A stretch of DNA of 64,000 nucleotides. It comes from Natronomonas salinimetallica (GTDB lineage Archaea; Halobacteriota; Halobacteria; Halobacteriales; Haloarculaceae). The number at the start of each line of letters is the position of its first letter. Position 1 is the stretch's first letter. The notes beneath the pieces are model-generated. The model saw nothing but the letters and a program-made list of their open reading frames with translations, was not told where the DNA came from and did not search any database. Positions 17,516 through 26,149 of this stretch are shown here, piece by piece. The stretch is taken from NCBI RefSeq assembly GCF_013839515.1, contig NZ_JACDNQ010000001.1:62001-126000 (forward strand). The letters are read 5' to 3'. The translations under genes and the position numbers were made by a program.

Positions 17516-18268
17516 CTATCGCCTGACGACGAGCACGGACAGATCCGAGAACGCCGTCCCCTCGCGGGAGTCGACGTCGGCGGCCAACTCCGACAGCGAG
17601 GTGTGTGTGATCGCCTCGTCGTCGTGGGTCAGCCGTTCGCAGACGAGCGCCTCGTGGTCCGACGCCCCCGACTCCAGGAGCCGGCCGGCGATCCGTTCGG
17701 GCATCCAATCGAACGGCCGGGGGAGGACGAGCAGGTGTCTGTCCCCGACGTCGCGTTCGAGTCGGTCGAGATCGGACTCGATCGGCCCGCTCTTGTGGAG
17801 GGTGACGAAGGTCGTCTCCTCCATCGGCGTCCGGGCCCGGGAGGCCGCGATCTGCAGCGAGGAGATCCCCGGGATCACCCGGACGGGTGCGTCGACTGCC
17901 GATTCGACCTTGCCGACGAACTGATACCCCGAGTGGTTCGGGTCGCCCATCAGCACGGCCGTCCCGCTCTCGCCCGCCCTGACCCGGTCGGCGAACGCGG
18001 CGAGGACCGCTGGTTCGTCGTCGTACCCGCAGGTCAGCGTCTCGCCCGTTATCCCGTCGGCGACGAACCCGACGACCGTCTCGAATCCGACGACGACGTC
18101 GGCCTCGCGGATCGCCCGCTCGCCCCGGCGGGTGAGATACTCGGGGGTGCCGGGGCCGATGCCGACGGCGTAGACGGGGTCCCTCTCGGAGCCGACGCCG
18201 GCCACGGCCTCCGGTCTATCGGCCGCGAACGCCCCCGGATCGTCCGGGAACTCGACGCCGTCGGTCAT
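17516..18268 (-). CDS. cbiE: Cobalt-precorrin-7 (C5)-methyltransferase CbiE
   Basis: SAM-dependent tetrapyrrole methyltransferase that methylates C5 in corrin-ring formation. YAVGIGPGTPEYLTRRG at about residues 33-49 is the family N-terminal SAM-binding motif; LMGDPNHSGYQFVGKV near 105 and VIPGISSLQIAASR near 132 are the conserved GDP and PGISS elements. The 250-residue protein has an extra N-terminal 30 residues rich in Asp and Pro. Its start overlaps the end of cbiC by 4 bp (ATGA), making it the last gene of the cobN-cbiC-cbiE operon. CbiT, often paired with CbiE, is not in this window. Confidence 0.92.
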   Translation of the reverse strand: MTDGVEFPDDPGAFAADRPEAVAGVGSERDPVYAVGIGPGTPEYLTRRGERAIREADVVVGFETVVGFVADGITGETLTCGYDDEPAVLAAFADRVRAGESGTAVLMGDPNHSGYQFVGKVESAVDAPVRVIPGISSLQIAASRARTPMEETTFVTLHKSGPIESDLDRLERDVGDRHLLVLPRPFDWMPERIAGRLLESGASDHEALVCERLTHDDEAITHTSLSELAADVDSREGTAFSDLSVLVVRR

Positions 18269-19050
18269 TCCGACGCCCCGTCGTCGCCGTCGTATAGGGT
18301 CTCCTCGCCGTCACGGACGTCGCTTGCGACGTGGATCAACTCGTTCGTCAGGCTCGCGGCCAGCCCGCTGCCGCCGCGACGGCCGACGTTCGTGATCGCC
18401 GGGACGCCGTACTCCGCACAGATCTCGCGGATCCGCTTTCGGCTCTCGGCGGCCTTGACGAACCCGACCGGCGTGGCGACGACGACGGCCGGCCGGGTCC
18501 CCTGCTCGATGCAGTCGGCGAGCGCCAACGCGGCGGTCGGGGCGTTGCCGATGCTCGCGATCGCGCCGTCGTAGACGCCTTCGGTGTCGAGTTCGAGCAC
18601 CGATGCAGCGGTTCGGGTCATCCCGGTCTCTGCGGCCAACTCCGCCCCGTTCCCGATCGCCTTCCGGATCGGGCACTCGTGGCCCCGCCCGGTGATCCCC
18701 TCCTTGACCATGGTGATGTCGGTGACGATCGAGCGCCCGTCGAGGACGGCCTCGGCGCCGACCCGGACCGGCTCGGAGTCGTCCTCGCCGGTAAAGCGCA
18801 TCAGATACTGAAACTCCGGGTCGCCGGTCGCGTGGACCGACTTCGCGCGGATCCGGTCCGCGAGGACGTCCTGCGGTACCAGCTTGTGGACCCGATCCAT
18901 GCTGGTTTCGGCGATCTCCATCGCGTCGGCGGTCGTCGCCCCGAGATCGGCGTACGCCTCAAAGCCGTCTCCCGTCCCGTCGCCGTCGGTTCCGTTGCCG
19001 TCGGTTCCGTTGCCGTCGGTTCCGTCGCCGTCGGTCCCTTCTGTCGTCAT
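18265..19050 (-). CDS. cbiC: Cobalt-precorrin-8 methylmutase CbiC
   Basis: Moves the C11 methyl group to C12 to give cobyrinic acid. In the 261-residue protein SVHATGDPEFQYLMRF near residues 70-85 holds the catalytic His in the family HATxD context, VTDITMVKEGI follows, and IGNAPTAAL and ATPVGFVKAAESK-type segments complete the fold. ITNVGRRGGSGLAASLTN near the C-terminus closes the active site. Residues 1-27 are a low-complexity GTDGNGTDGDG repeat that is not part of the enzyme. It overlaps cobN at the start and cbiE at the end, 4 bp each. Confidence 0.93.
   Translation of the reverse strand: MTTEGTDGDGTDGNGTDGNGTDGDGTGDGFEAYADLGATTADAMEIAETSMDRVHKLVPQDVLADRIRAKSVHATGDPEFQYLMRFTGEDDSEPVRVGAEAVLDGRSIVTDITMVKEGITGRGHECPIRKAIGNGAELAAETGMTRTAASVLELDTEGVYDGAIASIGNAPTAALALADCIEQGTRPAVVVATPVGFVKAAESRKRIREICAEYGVPAITNVGRRGGSGLAASLTNELIHVASDVRDGEETLYDGDDGASE
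18977..19036 (-). repeat. 15-bp tandem units at the cbiC N-terminus
   Basis: About four 15-bp units encode GTDGN/GTDGD pentapeptides at the extreme N-terminus of CbiC. The start codon could therefore be anywhere from 19050 to just before the conserved domain; ATG 19050 is chosen because it gives the 4-bp overlap with cobN. Confidence 0.85.
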
Positions 19051-22000
19051 CGCTTCTCACCTCCCCGTCCTGCTCGCGGCGTCGTACGATCTCCCGTTCC
19101 GGGGGCTTCGCCCCGCTCATCCCTCGTGGTACGCTCCTCCAGATCGCCGTCGATCCGGAGGTTGAGGTCGGTAAGCCGCTCCTCGACGTCGGCGTCGGCG
19201 TCCCAGAGGCCGCGCTCGATCGCCTCCAACAGCGTGTCCGTGATCGACTCGAGCGCCCAGGGGTTGACCTCGCGCATCCACGCCTGGCGGTCCTCCTCGA
19301 ACGCGTACTGCTCTGCGATCGCCGCCCACAGCGTGTCGCTTACGACGCCCGTCGTCGCGTCCCATCCCAGGGTCACGTCGACGGTTCCCGAGAGATCGCC
19401 CGCCCCCTTGTAGCCGTGTTCCTCCATCGAATCGAGCCACTCGGGGTTCAACACGCGGGCGCGCATCGACTTGCGGACCTTCTCCTCGTTGGTGTACACG
19501 GAGACGTTGTCGGGGTCCGAGGAGTCGCCGACGTAGGACGCCGGCTCCTCCCCGGAGACCTCCGCGACGGCGGTGATGAAGCCGCCGTGGAAGGCGTACC
19601 AATCGGAGGAGTCGAACTCGTCTTGCTCCATCGTGTCCTCGATCTTGACGGTCGCGTCGACGCTTCCGAGTCGCCGCCGGAAGGCGTCGTGGTCCTCTTT
19701 CACCCGTCCGCGCGAGCCGAGCGCGTAGCCGCCCCACTGGACGTATACCTCCGCGAGGTCCGAACGGTCCGTCCAGTTGCCCTCGTCGACGGCCTTGTTC
19801 GTGCCCGCGCCGTAGCCGCCCGGCCGGGTGGTAAAGACGCGGGGCATGGCTGCCTCGCGGGCCTCGTCGGGCTCTAGCCCCTCGGCTTCCAGTTCCTCCG
19901 TCTCCTCCTCGACGTGTTTTTTGACGTAGTTCATCTCGTGTGGCTCATCCAGATCGACGACGGCCTCGACCGCGTCGTGGACGACCCCCGCCGCCTGCGG
20001 GAAGGCATCCCGGAACAGCCCCGAGACGCGGGTGGTCGCATCGATTCGGGGGCGGCCGAGGTCGTCGAGACCGATCGGCTCGACGGCCTCGACCCGGCCC
20101 GCGTCGGTCCAGATCGGTTCGACGCCCATCAGCGCGAGCACCTGCGCGATCGTCTCCCCCCGCGTGCGGACCGTCGGGGTCCCCCACGCGACGACGCCGA
20201 CCTCCTCGGGGTACTCGCCTGCCTCGCCGTGGTGTCGTTCGAGCGTTCCCTCGGCGACCTCCCGGCCGACCGCCCAGGCCGATCTCGCGGGGATCTTCCG
20301 GGGGTCAAGCGTGTAGAAGTTCCGTCCCGTCGGCAGCAGATCGACGCCGCCGCGGGTGGGCGCGCCGGACCCGCCCGGCGGGACGTACTCGCCGTTCAAC
20401 GCGTCGGCCGTCCGCGGGATCTCCGCTTCGGCCCCGAGGACGCGCGGGGCGGCCTCCTCGCAGATGTAGGCCAGCGCCTCCCGCAGGTCGTCGTGGGCGC
20501 CGCCCTTCACCCGGGCGTCGCCCAGCGCGTCGATATCGACGACCATGAGGTTCATCGTCGTCTCGTCGTCGGGGCCGGCGTCGGGTTCGGCCTCCGGCAC
20601 GTCGAAACCGTGCTCGGCGAGCGTCCCGACCAACTCGATGCTCAGTTCGTGGACCGCGTCGGCGGCCTGCGAGTAGGTCATCCCGAGCGTCTCGTCGTAC
20701 TCGCCCGGCGAGTCGAGCATCGTCTGGTAGTCGACGCCGAGCACGCCCGCGACGGACTCCCGCAGCGACGGCGCGCCGGGGTTTTCGAGCCGCATCAGCG
20801 CGATCAGGTACTCGACGAGGCGATCCGATTCGGGCGGTTCGCCCAGCGTGTGCAGGCCCATCCGGATCTGCGTCGTCTTCACGTCCGTCAGGTAGGCGTG
20901 GACGCGCTCGACGAGTTCGTCGATCGGCACGTCGTCGCCTTCGACCGCGCCCTTCGCCAGTGTCGTCCCCGCCTCCTCGGGGCCACGAACGTCCGCTTTC
21001 TCGTCGATGTCGCCCTCGAGCCCCAACTCGACGGCGAGGTCCAACTCGTCGATTTTCTCTCGGAGGAGCCGTTCGACCGTCTCGCCGGCCCCGCTGCCGG
21101 CCTCGCGGTACTGGTCGGCGAGCTCCTCCAGTTCCGCGAGCTCGTCGTAGGTGCCGGCCTCGGCCATCGGCGGCGTGAGGTAGTCGACGACGGCGGCGTA
21201 GGAGCGTCGCTTGGCCTGCGTCCCCTCGCCGGGGTTGTTGACGATGTAGGGATAGACGTTGGGCAGATCGCCCACGAGCGCGTCCGGCGCGCTCTCGGCG
21301 TCGAGGCCGACGGTCTTGCCGGGCAGCCACTCCAGGGAGCCGTGCGTACCGAGATGGACGACCGCGTCGGCGGCGAACTCCTCGCGGAGCCACTTGTAGA
21401 AGGCGTAGTAGTCGTGCGGCGGCTGGAGATCGGAGTCGTGATACACCTTCGAGGGGTCCATCCCGAATCCACGGGGGGGCTGGACCGTCACGAGGACGTT
21501 GCCGAACGCCGTGCCGGGGATCGCGAAGGGACGTTCCGGCGGGTCGCCCCACTCTTCGAGGACGTTTTCGCGGAACTCGGGATCGGCGTCGGCCCACCAC
21601 TCGGCGTACCGCTCGGCGGGGACGACGTCGGCGGAGAGCCCGCGGACGTCCTCGGGGGCGACCCACCGGTCGTCGAGCGTCAACTGCGCAGTGAGCGTCT
21701 CGATGAGTTCCTGCCCGGAGCTCGGAAACCGCCCCCCGAGGTCGTAGTTCCGAGCGCGAAGCTCCGACAGCAGGTTCACCGTCGACTCGGGCGAGTCGAG
21801 CCCGAAGGCGGTGCCGATGCCGTCGTCGCTCGGCGGGTAGTTGTGGAGCACGACCGCCACGTTTTTGTCCTCGTTCGGGGTGTCACGCAACTCGGCCCAG
21901 TTGACTGCCAGCGAGGCGGCGTGGTCGATCCGGTCCTCGATCGGGAAGTGCTGTTTCGGCGTGGAACCGATGCCGGCCTCGTCGTCGGTGCGTTCCTTCC

Positions 22001-23009
22001 CGGAGATCGGGTGAGTGATGACGTTGCCGTCGAACTCCGGCAGCGCGACGGAGAGCGCGAGTTCGAAGCCCATCACGCCCGTGTCGCTGGAGTCGTACCG
22101 CGAGCGCGAGCGCATCGTCGTCACCGTCTGGATCACGGGGACGCCGAGGCGCTTCAAGAAGACCTCCTCGGCGTCACCGCCCTCGTCGTTGGCGTCGCGG
22201 CCCCGCTCGGCCATCGACAGCGAGAACATGAACGACGAACAGACCGCGTCGACGAGCGGTTCGCCCGCCCCGTCGGTGAGCCAGTTGTCGACGACCCACT
22301 CGGCGTCTCCGGGCCGCGCCCGGCTTTCCGAGGCGTCTTCCGACGCCTCGCCGTCCCCCTGCTCCCCGGAGTCGGTGACGGGGTTACAAAACACCGGCAG
22401 CGCGTTCGCCCCCTCGGCTTCGATCGCCCGGACCAACGCGTCGACGTAGCGGGTGTTCTCGTGGGTCCAGTGGGACTCGTAGAACCAGACGGCGACGGTC
22501 GGTCGGTCCCCGTCGAGGGTCGCATAGAGCCCCTCGACGGAAACGCCCGGGTGATCGGGGTGATACACCCCTTCGGTCGGCAGCGCGACGGGGTCGTCGT
22601 ACCCGGGGGTCTCGGGCGTGAACCGGTCGGTCAGATACCGGACGCAGTTCGCCAGGTTGGCGCTGCCGCCGCGCTCGAGGTACTCCGAGACGGTTTCGCG
22701 GACGCTGCCGGGGACGGTCGTGTCCTCGACGGCGAAGGCGTCGCCGGTCGCTTTGATGACGACCGGAACGCCGGCCGCATAACAGCGATCGAGCGCGCGG
22801 TCGTAGCCGGGCATGCTCTCTTGGTCGCCGTGGAGCCACAGGACGACGGCGTCGCAGTCGGTCAGTTCCTCGCAGAACGCCTCGACGGCCTCCGGCTCGT
22901 CGAGGTCGCTCTCGGATCGGGCGACGAGGTCGGCTTCGACCTCGCCGGCGGCGCGGGCGAGCGCGCCCAACTCGTTTTCGGTCGCGGTGTAGAGTCCGAC
23001 GGTTGGCAT
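19047..23009 (-). CDS. cobN: Cobaltochelatase large subunit CobN
   Basis: Largest gene of the window, 1320 residues. CobN/ChlH-type subunit that binds the corrin ring and inserts cobalt with energy from AAA partners. The N-terminus MPTVGLYTATENELG, internal PTVAVWFYESHWTHENT, HYPPSDDGIG-like LHNYPPSDDGIG, VHLGTHGSLEWLPGK near residue 550, and the late GGYGAGTNKAVDEGNWTD region are conserved in CobN. Start is ATG 23009, right at the edge of a 34-bp divergent promoter gap; a longer frame upstream to 24647 is only the antisense of the ChlI/D gene. The stop overlaps cbiC. It faces the fused chelatase subunit that probably completes the enzyme. Confidence 0.96.
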   Translation of the reverse strand: MPTVGLYTATENELGALARAAGEVEADLVARSESDLDEPEAVEAFCEELTDCDAVVLWLHGDQESMPGYDRALDRCYAAGVPVVIKATGDAFAVEDTTVPGSVRETVSEYLERGGSANLANCVRYLTDRFTPETPGYDDPVALPTEGVYHPDHPGVSVEGLYATLDGDRPTVAVWFYESHWTHENTRYVDALVRAIEAEGANALPVFCNPVTDSGEQGDGEASEDASESRARPGDAEWVVDNWLTDGAGEPLVDAVCSSFMFSLSMAERGRDANDEGGDAEEVFLKRLGVPVIQTVTTMRSRSRYDSSDTGVMGFELALSVALPEFDGNVITHPISGKERTDDEAGIGSTPKQHFPIEDRIDHAASLAVNWAELRDTPNEDKNVAVVLHNYPPSDDGIGTAFGLDSPESTVNLLSELRARNYDLGGRFPSSGQELIETLTAQLTLDDRWVAPEDVRGLSADVVPAERYAEWWADADPEFRENVLEEWGDPPERPFAIPGTAFGNVLVTVQPPRGFGMDPSKVYHDSDLQPPHDYYAFYKWLREEFAADAVVHLGTHGSLEWLPGKTVGLDAESAPDALVGDLPNVYPYIVNNPGEGTQAKRRSYAAVVDYLTPPMAEAGTYDELAELEELADQYREAGSGAGETVERLLREKIDELDLAVELGLEGDIDEKADVRGPEEAGTTLAKGAVEGDDVPIDELVERVHAYLTDVKTTQIRMGLHTLGEPPESDRLVEYLIALMRLENPGAPSLRESVAGVLGVDYQTMLDSPGEYDETLGMTYSQAADAVHELSIELVGTLAEHGFDVPEAEPDAGPDDETTMNLMVVDIDALGDARVKGGAHDDLREALAYICEEAAPRVLGAEAEIPRTADALNGEYVPPGGSGAPTRGGVDLLPTGRNFYTLDPRKIPARSAWAVGREVAEGTLERHHGEAGEYPEEVGVVAWGTPTVRTRGETIAQVLALMGVEPIWTDAGRVEAVEPIGLDDLGRPRIDATTRVSGLFRDAFPQAAGVVHDAVEAVVDLDEPHEMNYVKKHVEEETEELEAEGLEPDEAREAAMPRVFTTRPGGYGAGTNKAVDEGNWTDRSDLAEVYVQWGGYALGSRGRVKEDHDAFRRRLGSVDATVKIEDTMEQDEFDSSDWYAFHGGFITAVAEVSGEEPASYVGDSSDPDNVSVYTNEEKVRKSMRARVLNPEWLDSMEEHGYKGAGDLSGTVDVTLGWDATTGVVSDTLWAAIAEQYAFEEDRQAWMREVNPWALESITDTLLEAIERGLWDADADVEERLTDLNLRIDGDLEERTTRDERGEAPGTGDRTTPRAGRGGEKR

Positions 23010-23043
23010 AAGGTTAATAAACTCCGTTTGTGTTAAAACAACT
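23010..23043. promoter_or_regulatory. 34-bp divergent promoter between cobN and the chelatase subunit gene
   Basis: The only sequence between two divergent start codons. TTAATAA at 23014-23020 sits 24-30 bp before the GTG of the plus-strand gene, and TTTTAACA (minus strand, 23031-23038) sits 22-29 bp before the cobN ATG. Each box would lie in the initiation region of the opposite promoter. TGTTAAAACA at 23031-23040 is also an imperfect palindrome. Confidence 0.6.
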
Positions 23044-25092
23044 GTGTTTGATTTCGCCGAGGACAAAAGCGTTTCTACGCCGTTCGGGGCGGTCGTCGGC
23101 CAACGGCGGCTCAAAGAGGCGCTTTCGTGTGTCGCCACGGACGACGGCCTCGATGGCCTGCTCGTGACCGGCGAGAAGGGTACGGCCAAATCGACGCTCG
23201 TCCGCGGGCTGGCCGAGCTGTTGCCCGACCAGCGCGCCGTCGCCGACTGCCCGTACGGCTGCCCGCCCGACGACCGGAGCCGACAGTGTCGGGAGTGCCG
23301 CGACCGGGCGACGTTCCCGGTCGAGACGCGCTCCGTCCCGCTCGTTACGCTGCCGCTCGGTGCGACGCGCGAGCGCGTTGTCGGGACGCTCTCGGTCTCC
23401 GATGCGCTCGCCGGCGAGGCGACGTTCGAGCCCGGCCTGCTGGCTCGCGCCAACCGCGGGCTGTTGTACGTCGACGAGGTGAACCTGCTGGACGACCACC
23501 TCGTCGACGTGTTGCTCGACGCCGCCGCCTCGGGGGTCAACCGGGTCGAACGCGACGGGGTCAGCCGGAGCCATCCCGCCGAGTTCACGCTCGTCGGGAC
23601 GATGAACCCCGAGGAGGGCGACCTCCGTCCACAGCTCCGGGACCGCTTCGCGCTCTCGGTCGACGTCGAGGGCGAACGCGACGTCTCCGACCGGGTCGCC
23701 ATCATCGAGAGCGACCTGCGGGGCGGCCGGCCGGCCGGGGGCGACGACGACACCGACGCCCACCGTCGGCGACTGCGGCGCGCCCGTGAGACGATCGGGT
23801 CGGTCGCGTTGACGGACGAACAGAAACGCGAGATCGCCGAACTCTGTCTCGAGGCCGGCGTCGACGGCCACCGCGCCGACATCGCGACCGCTCGGGCCGC
23901 CCGAGCGCTCGCCGCCCTCGACGAACGACCGACCGTTACCCGACCCGACATCCGGACCGCGGCCTCGTTCGCGCTCGGCCATCGGATGCGCTCGACGCCC
24001 TTCGAGGACGCCCCCGACGCCGACGAGGTCATCGACGACCACTTCGAGGACGGTGAAGACACCGATGGCGATACGGACGCCGACGACGGTGGAAGCGAGA
24101 ACGCGGACGCCGACGACGGTGGAAGCGAGAACGCGGACGCCGACGACGGTGGAGACGGAGACGACAGCGGCGGAGACGGAGACGACTCCTCCGGTAAGGG
24201 GGGCGGCGAAGCCGGCTCCGGAAACGACGGGGGGACCGACGGCCCGGATACGGGCGAAGCGGGCGGCTCCGCGGACCCCTGTGGGGACGATGGGACGGAG
24301 CAAGCGACGCCGCTGATCCCCGGCCAGCCGGCCGAACCGGCCGAACACGCCACGGCACCCGACGTCGACACGCCCGAAGCCGAGGCCGGAAGCGGCGCGG
24401 GGCGGGCCGACTCGGGACCCGATGCCCACAACGAGGGCGTCCGTGTCCGGACCGAACAGGCCGGTACCGGGAGCGCGATCGATGCGGCCGCCTCGGTTCG
24501 GGCCGCCGCGACCCGGGGAAGCGACCGCGTCGAAACGCGTGATCTGCGACGGTCCGTTCGGTCGGGTGCGGGCGAGGCGCTCGTCGTCTTCGCCGTGGAC
24601 GCGAGCGCCTCGATGCGACCCGCGATGGCGGCGGCGAAGGGCGTCACGCTCGAACTGTTGGAGGGTGCCTACACCGAACGCGACAGCGTCGCCGTCGTCG
24701 CGTTCGCGGGCGAGGGTGCGGAGGTGCTTCTCCCGCCGACCGACTCGGTCACGCTGGCGGCGCGGCACTTAAAAGAACTCCCGACCGGCGACCGGACGCC
24801 GCTGCCCGCCGGACTCCGGACGACCGCGGCGGTGATAGACCGGGCCGACCCCGACGCCGCCGTCGCCGTCGTGGTCTCCGACGGCCGGGCCAACGCCGCG
24901 TCGACCCCGACCGCTGACACCCGGGCGGCCGCCGAAGCGCTCGCGTCGACCGACGCCCGCGTCGTCTGCGTCGAGGCGGGCGACGAACGAGGCCTGCTCG
25001 CCGAGGTCGTCTCGGCGAGCGACGGAACGCTCGTCGCTCTCGACGCGCTGACCCCGGAGCGCGTCGAGCGTGAACTCGCCCGGTCGCGGTAG
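23044..25092 (+). CDS. Fused ChlI/ChlD-type AAA-VWA chelatase subunit, probable CobN partner
   Basis: A 682-residue protein combining an AAA+ motor and a von Willebrand A domain, as in magnesium chelatase BchI plus BchD. FGAVVGQRRLKEAL begins the AAA domain, GEKGTAKST near 43-51 is Walker A, GLLYVDEVNLLDD near 140 is Walker B, and GTMNPEEGDLRPQLRDRF near 185 contains sensor 1 and the Arg finger region. A Cys-rich insert (CPYGCPP, CREC) follows Walker A. After an acidic Gly/Asp linker (335-470) the VWA domain shows the MIDAS motif VDASASM near 517-523. Start is GTG 23044. Divergent from cobN, and together likely the ATP-dependent cobaltochelatase. Confidence 0.9.
   Translation: MFDFAEDKSVSTPFGAVVGQRRLKEALSCVATDDGLDGLLVTGEKGTAKSTLVRGLAELLPDQRAVADCPYGCPPDDRSRQCRECRDRATFPVETRSVPLVTLPLGATRERVVGTLSVSDALAGEATFEPGLLARANRGLLYVDEVNLLDDHLVDVLLDAAASGVNRVERDGVSRSHPAEFTLVGTMNPEEGDLRPQLRDRFALSVDVEGERDVSDRVAIIESDLRGGRPAGGDDDTDAHRRRLRRARETIGSVALTDEQKREIAELCLEAGVDGHRADIATARAARALAALDERPTVTRPDIRTAASFALGHRMRSTPFEDAPDADEVIDDHFEDGEDTDGDTDADDGGSENADADDGGSENADADDGGDGDDSGGDGDDSSGKGGGEAGSGNDGGTDGPDTGEAGGSADPCGDDGTEQATPLIPGQPAEPAEHATAPDVDTPEAEAGSGAGRADSGPDAHNEGVRVRTEQAGTGSAIDAAASVRAAATRGSDRVETRDLRRSVRSGAGEALVVFAVDASASMRPAMAAAKGVTLELLEGAYTERDSVAVVAFAGEGAEVLLPPTDSVTLAARHLKELPTGDRTPLPAGLRTTAAVIDRADPDAAVAVVVSDGRANAASTPTADTRAAAEALASTDARVVCVEAGDERGLLAEVVSASDGTLVALDALTPERVERELARSR
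24076..24150 (+). repeat. 30-bp tandem units in the AAA-VWA linker
   Basis: Two full 30-bp units (24076-24105, 24106-24135) and a half unit encode DADDGGSENA repeats in the acidic linker between the motor and VWA domains. Copy number may set linker length. Confidence 0.88.
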
Positions 25093-25134
25093 TTTTGGAC
25101 GCGACCGGAACGGTTAGGCGGTTCGACCCAAAGC

Positions 25135-25152
25135 TTTACAATCACACTTGTA
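25135..25152 (+). promoter_or_regulatory. TATA-like element with overlapping inverted repeat, upstream of cbtB
   Basis: TTTACA at 25135-25140 is about 31-36 bp before the cbtB ATG. It overlaps TACAA-N6-TTGTA (25137-25152), a 5-bp inverted repeat placed where a repressor would block TBP/TFB binding. A cobalt- or cobalamin-responsive operator is a reasonable guess given the genes, but it is only inference. No cobalamin riboswitch consensus was seen. Confidence 0.45.
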
Positions 25153-25170
25153 GAAGGGCAAATACAATTT

Positions 25171-25356
25171 ATGAGTACGAACGAAACCGTCGGCGACCGG
25201 CTCGACGTCGCCCGAACCGAACTGACAGCCACACAGATCGCCGCGGGACTCGCCTTTGGAACCGCGATCGTCTTCGCGCTCATGTTCGTCCAGGAGCCGC
25301 TCGTCCACGAGTCGATGCACAACTTCCGACACGCCGCCGGTATCACGTGTCACTGA
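25171..25356 (+). CDS. cbtB: Cobalt transporter subunit CbtB
   Basis: A 61-residue single-helix membrane protein of the CbtB family. One hydrophobic segment (about residues 22-40, QIAAGLAFGTAIVFALMFV) is followed by the diagnostic C-terminal HESMHNFRHAAGITCH, whose His and Cys residues are the probable cobalt ligands. CbtB and CbtA together are predicted to import cobalt for cobalamin synthesis. It is separated from cbtA by only 3 bp and follows the chelatase gene by 78 bp that hold its own promoter. Confidence 0.93.
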   Translation: MSTNETVGDRLDVARTELTATQIAAGLAFGTAIVFALMFVQEPLVHESMHNFRHAAGITCH

Positions 25357-25359
25357 CGC

Positions 25360-26100
25360 ATGATCGCTGAGTACCTCCGACGCGGCGTCGCCGCCGGCGC
25401 CGTGGCCGGGGTCGCATACGGGCTGTACATGACGCTCGTCGGCAACCCGCTCAGCAGCTCCGTCGAGCACGCGGCCCGCGATCACGCCGGCAACGCGCAC
25501 GGCTCGGGCGGCCTCGTCTCGGAGATGACGACCGCCGCCGTCAGCGCGGGCAGCGGGCTACTGTGGGCGGTCCTGCTCGGGGGTGTCTTCGCCGTTGCAC
25601 TGTATCTGCTCGAACCGGCGATCCCGGGCTCCGCGGCCGTCCGGTCGTACGTCCTCGCCGGAGCCGGCTTCCTCACGGTCTCGGGCGTTCCGTGGCTGGC
25701 GTTGCCGCCCGCCGCTCCCGGTGCCGTACACCAGTATCCGATCGGGCTCCGGATGCGGGCCTACGTCGGCCTCGCCGTCCTCGGCGCGATCACGGCTACA
25801 GCGGCCGTTCTCGCGTACAAACGGGGGGCGCGTCGCCACGTCGGCCTCGGGATCGTCGCCGGCGCGGCCCCGATACTCGTCATCGCCGCCGTTCTCACTC
25901 TCGCGACACCGACGGTGACGACGTATCCGAACCACCCGATGGACCTCGTCGCCGCCTATCAGGGGCTTACCGTCCTGACGCAGGCGGGGATCTGGCTTCT
26001 CATCGCCGGAACGTTCAACGCGCTCCGGCGACGGGAATCGGAGTACCGGAACGGACCGACACGCACGACCGACGACGCACTCGTGGGAGGAGGCCCGTGA
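25360..26100 (+). CDS. cbtA: Cobalt transporter subunit CbtA
   Basis: A 246-residue membrane protein with about six hydrophobic helices. The N-terminal LRRGVAAGAVAGVAYGLYM region, a His-containing loop (EHAARDHAGNAHGSGG near 38-53) and the later TYPNHPMDL near 185 match CbtA, the membrane partner of CbtB in cobalt uptake. Its TGA stop is embedded in the first of three 20-bp repeats that lead into the ferredoxin-like gene, so the three genes cbtB-cbtA-ferredoxin are one likely operon. Confidence 0.92.
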   Translation: MIAEYLRRGVAAGAVAGVAYGLYMTLVGNPLSSSVEHAARDHAGNAHGSGGLVSEMTTAAVSAGSGLLWAVLLGGVFAVALYLLEPAIPGSAAVRSYVLAGAGFLTVSGVPWLALPPAAPGAVHQYPIGLRMRAYVGLAVLGAITATAAVLAYKRGARRHVGLGIVAGAAPILVIAAVLTLATPTVTTYPNHPMDLVAAYQGLTVLTQAGIWLLIAGTFNALRRRESEYRNGPTRTTDDALVGGGP

Positions 26101-26149
26101 AACGTCGAGGAAACCCGTGAAACGTCGAGGGCCACCGTGAAACGTCGAA
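26094..26149 (+). repeat. Three 20-bp tandem units spanning the cbtA stop and the next start
   Basis: The unit CCCGTGAAACGTCGAGG plus three bases occurs at 26094, 26114 and (as ACCGTGAAACGTCGA) at 26134. Each copy has a GTGA; the first supplies the cbtA TGA, the third the GTG start of the next gene. Since 20 is not a multiple of three the copies are in different frames. Confidence 0.9.

Noticed and set aside
19914-23036. 1040-codon open frame antisense to cobN
   Set aside because: Composition is that of a reverse-frame shadow (Arg, Gly, Asp-Val-Glu runs), and cobN on the other strand has conserved family motifs along its whole length.
23010-24647. 546-codon upstream extension of the cobN frame
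   Set aside because: It is antisense to the AAA-VWA chelatase gene and is Ser/Pro-rich shadow; CobN family homology starts at ATG 23009.
25093-25170. Cobalamin riboswitch upstream of cbtB
   Set aside because: The gap is only 78 bp and lacks a B12-box-like conserved sequence; too short for the element.
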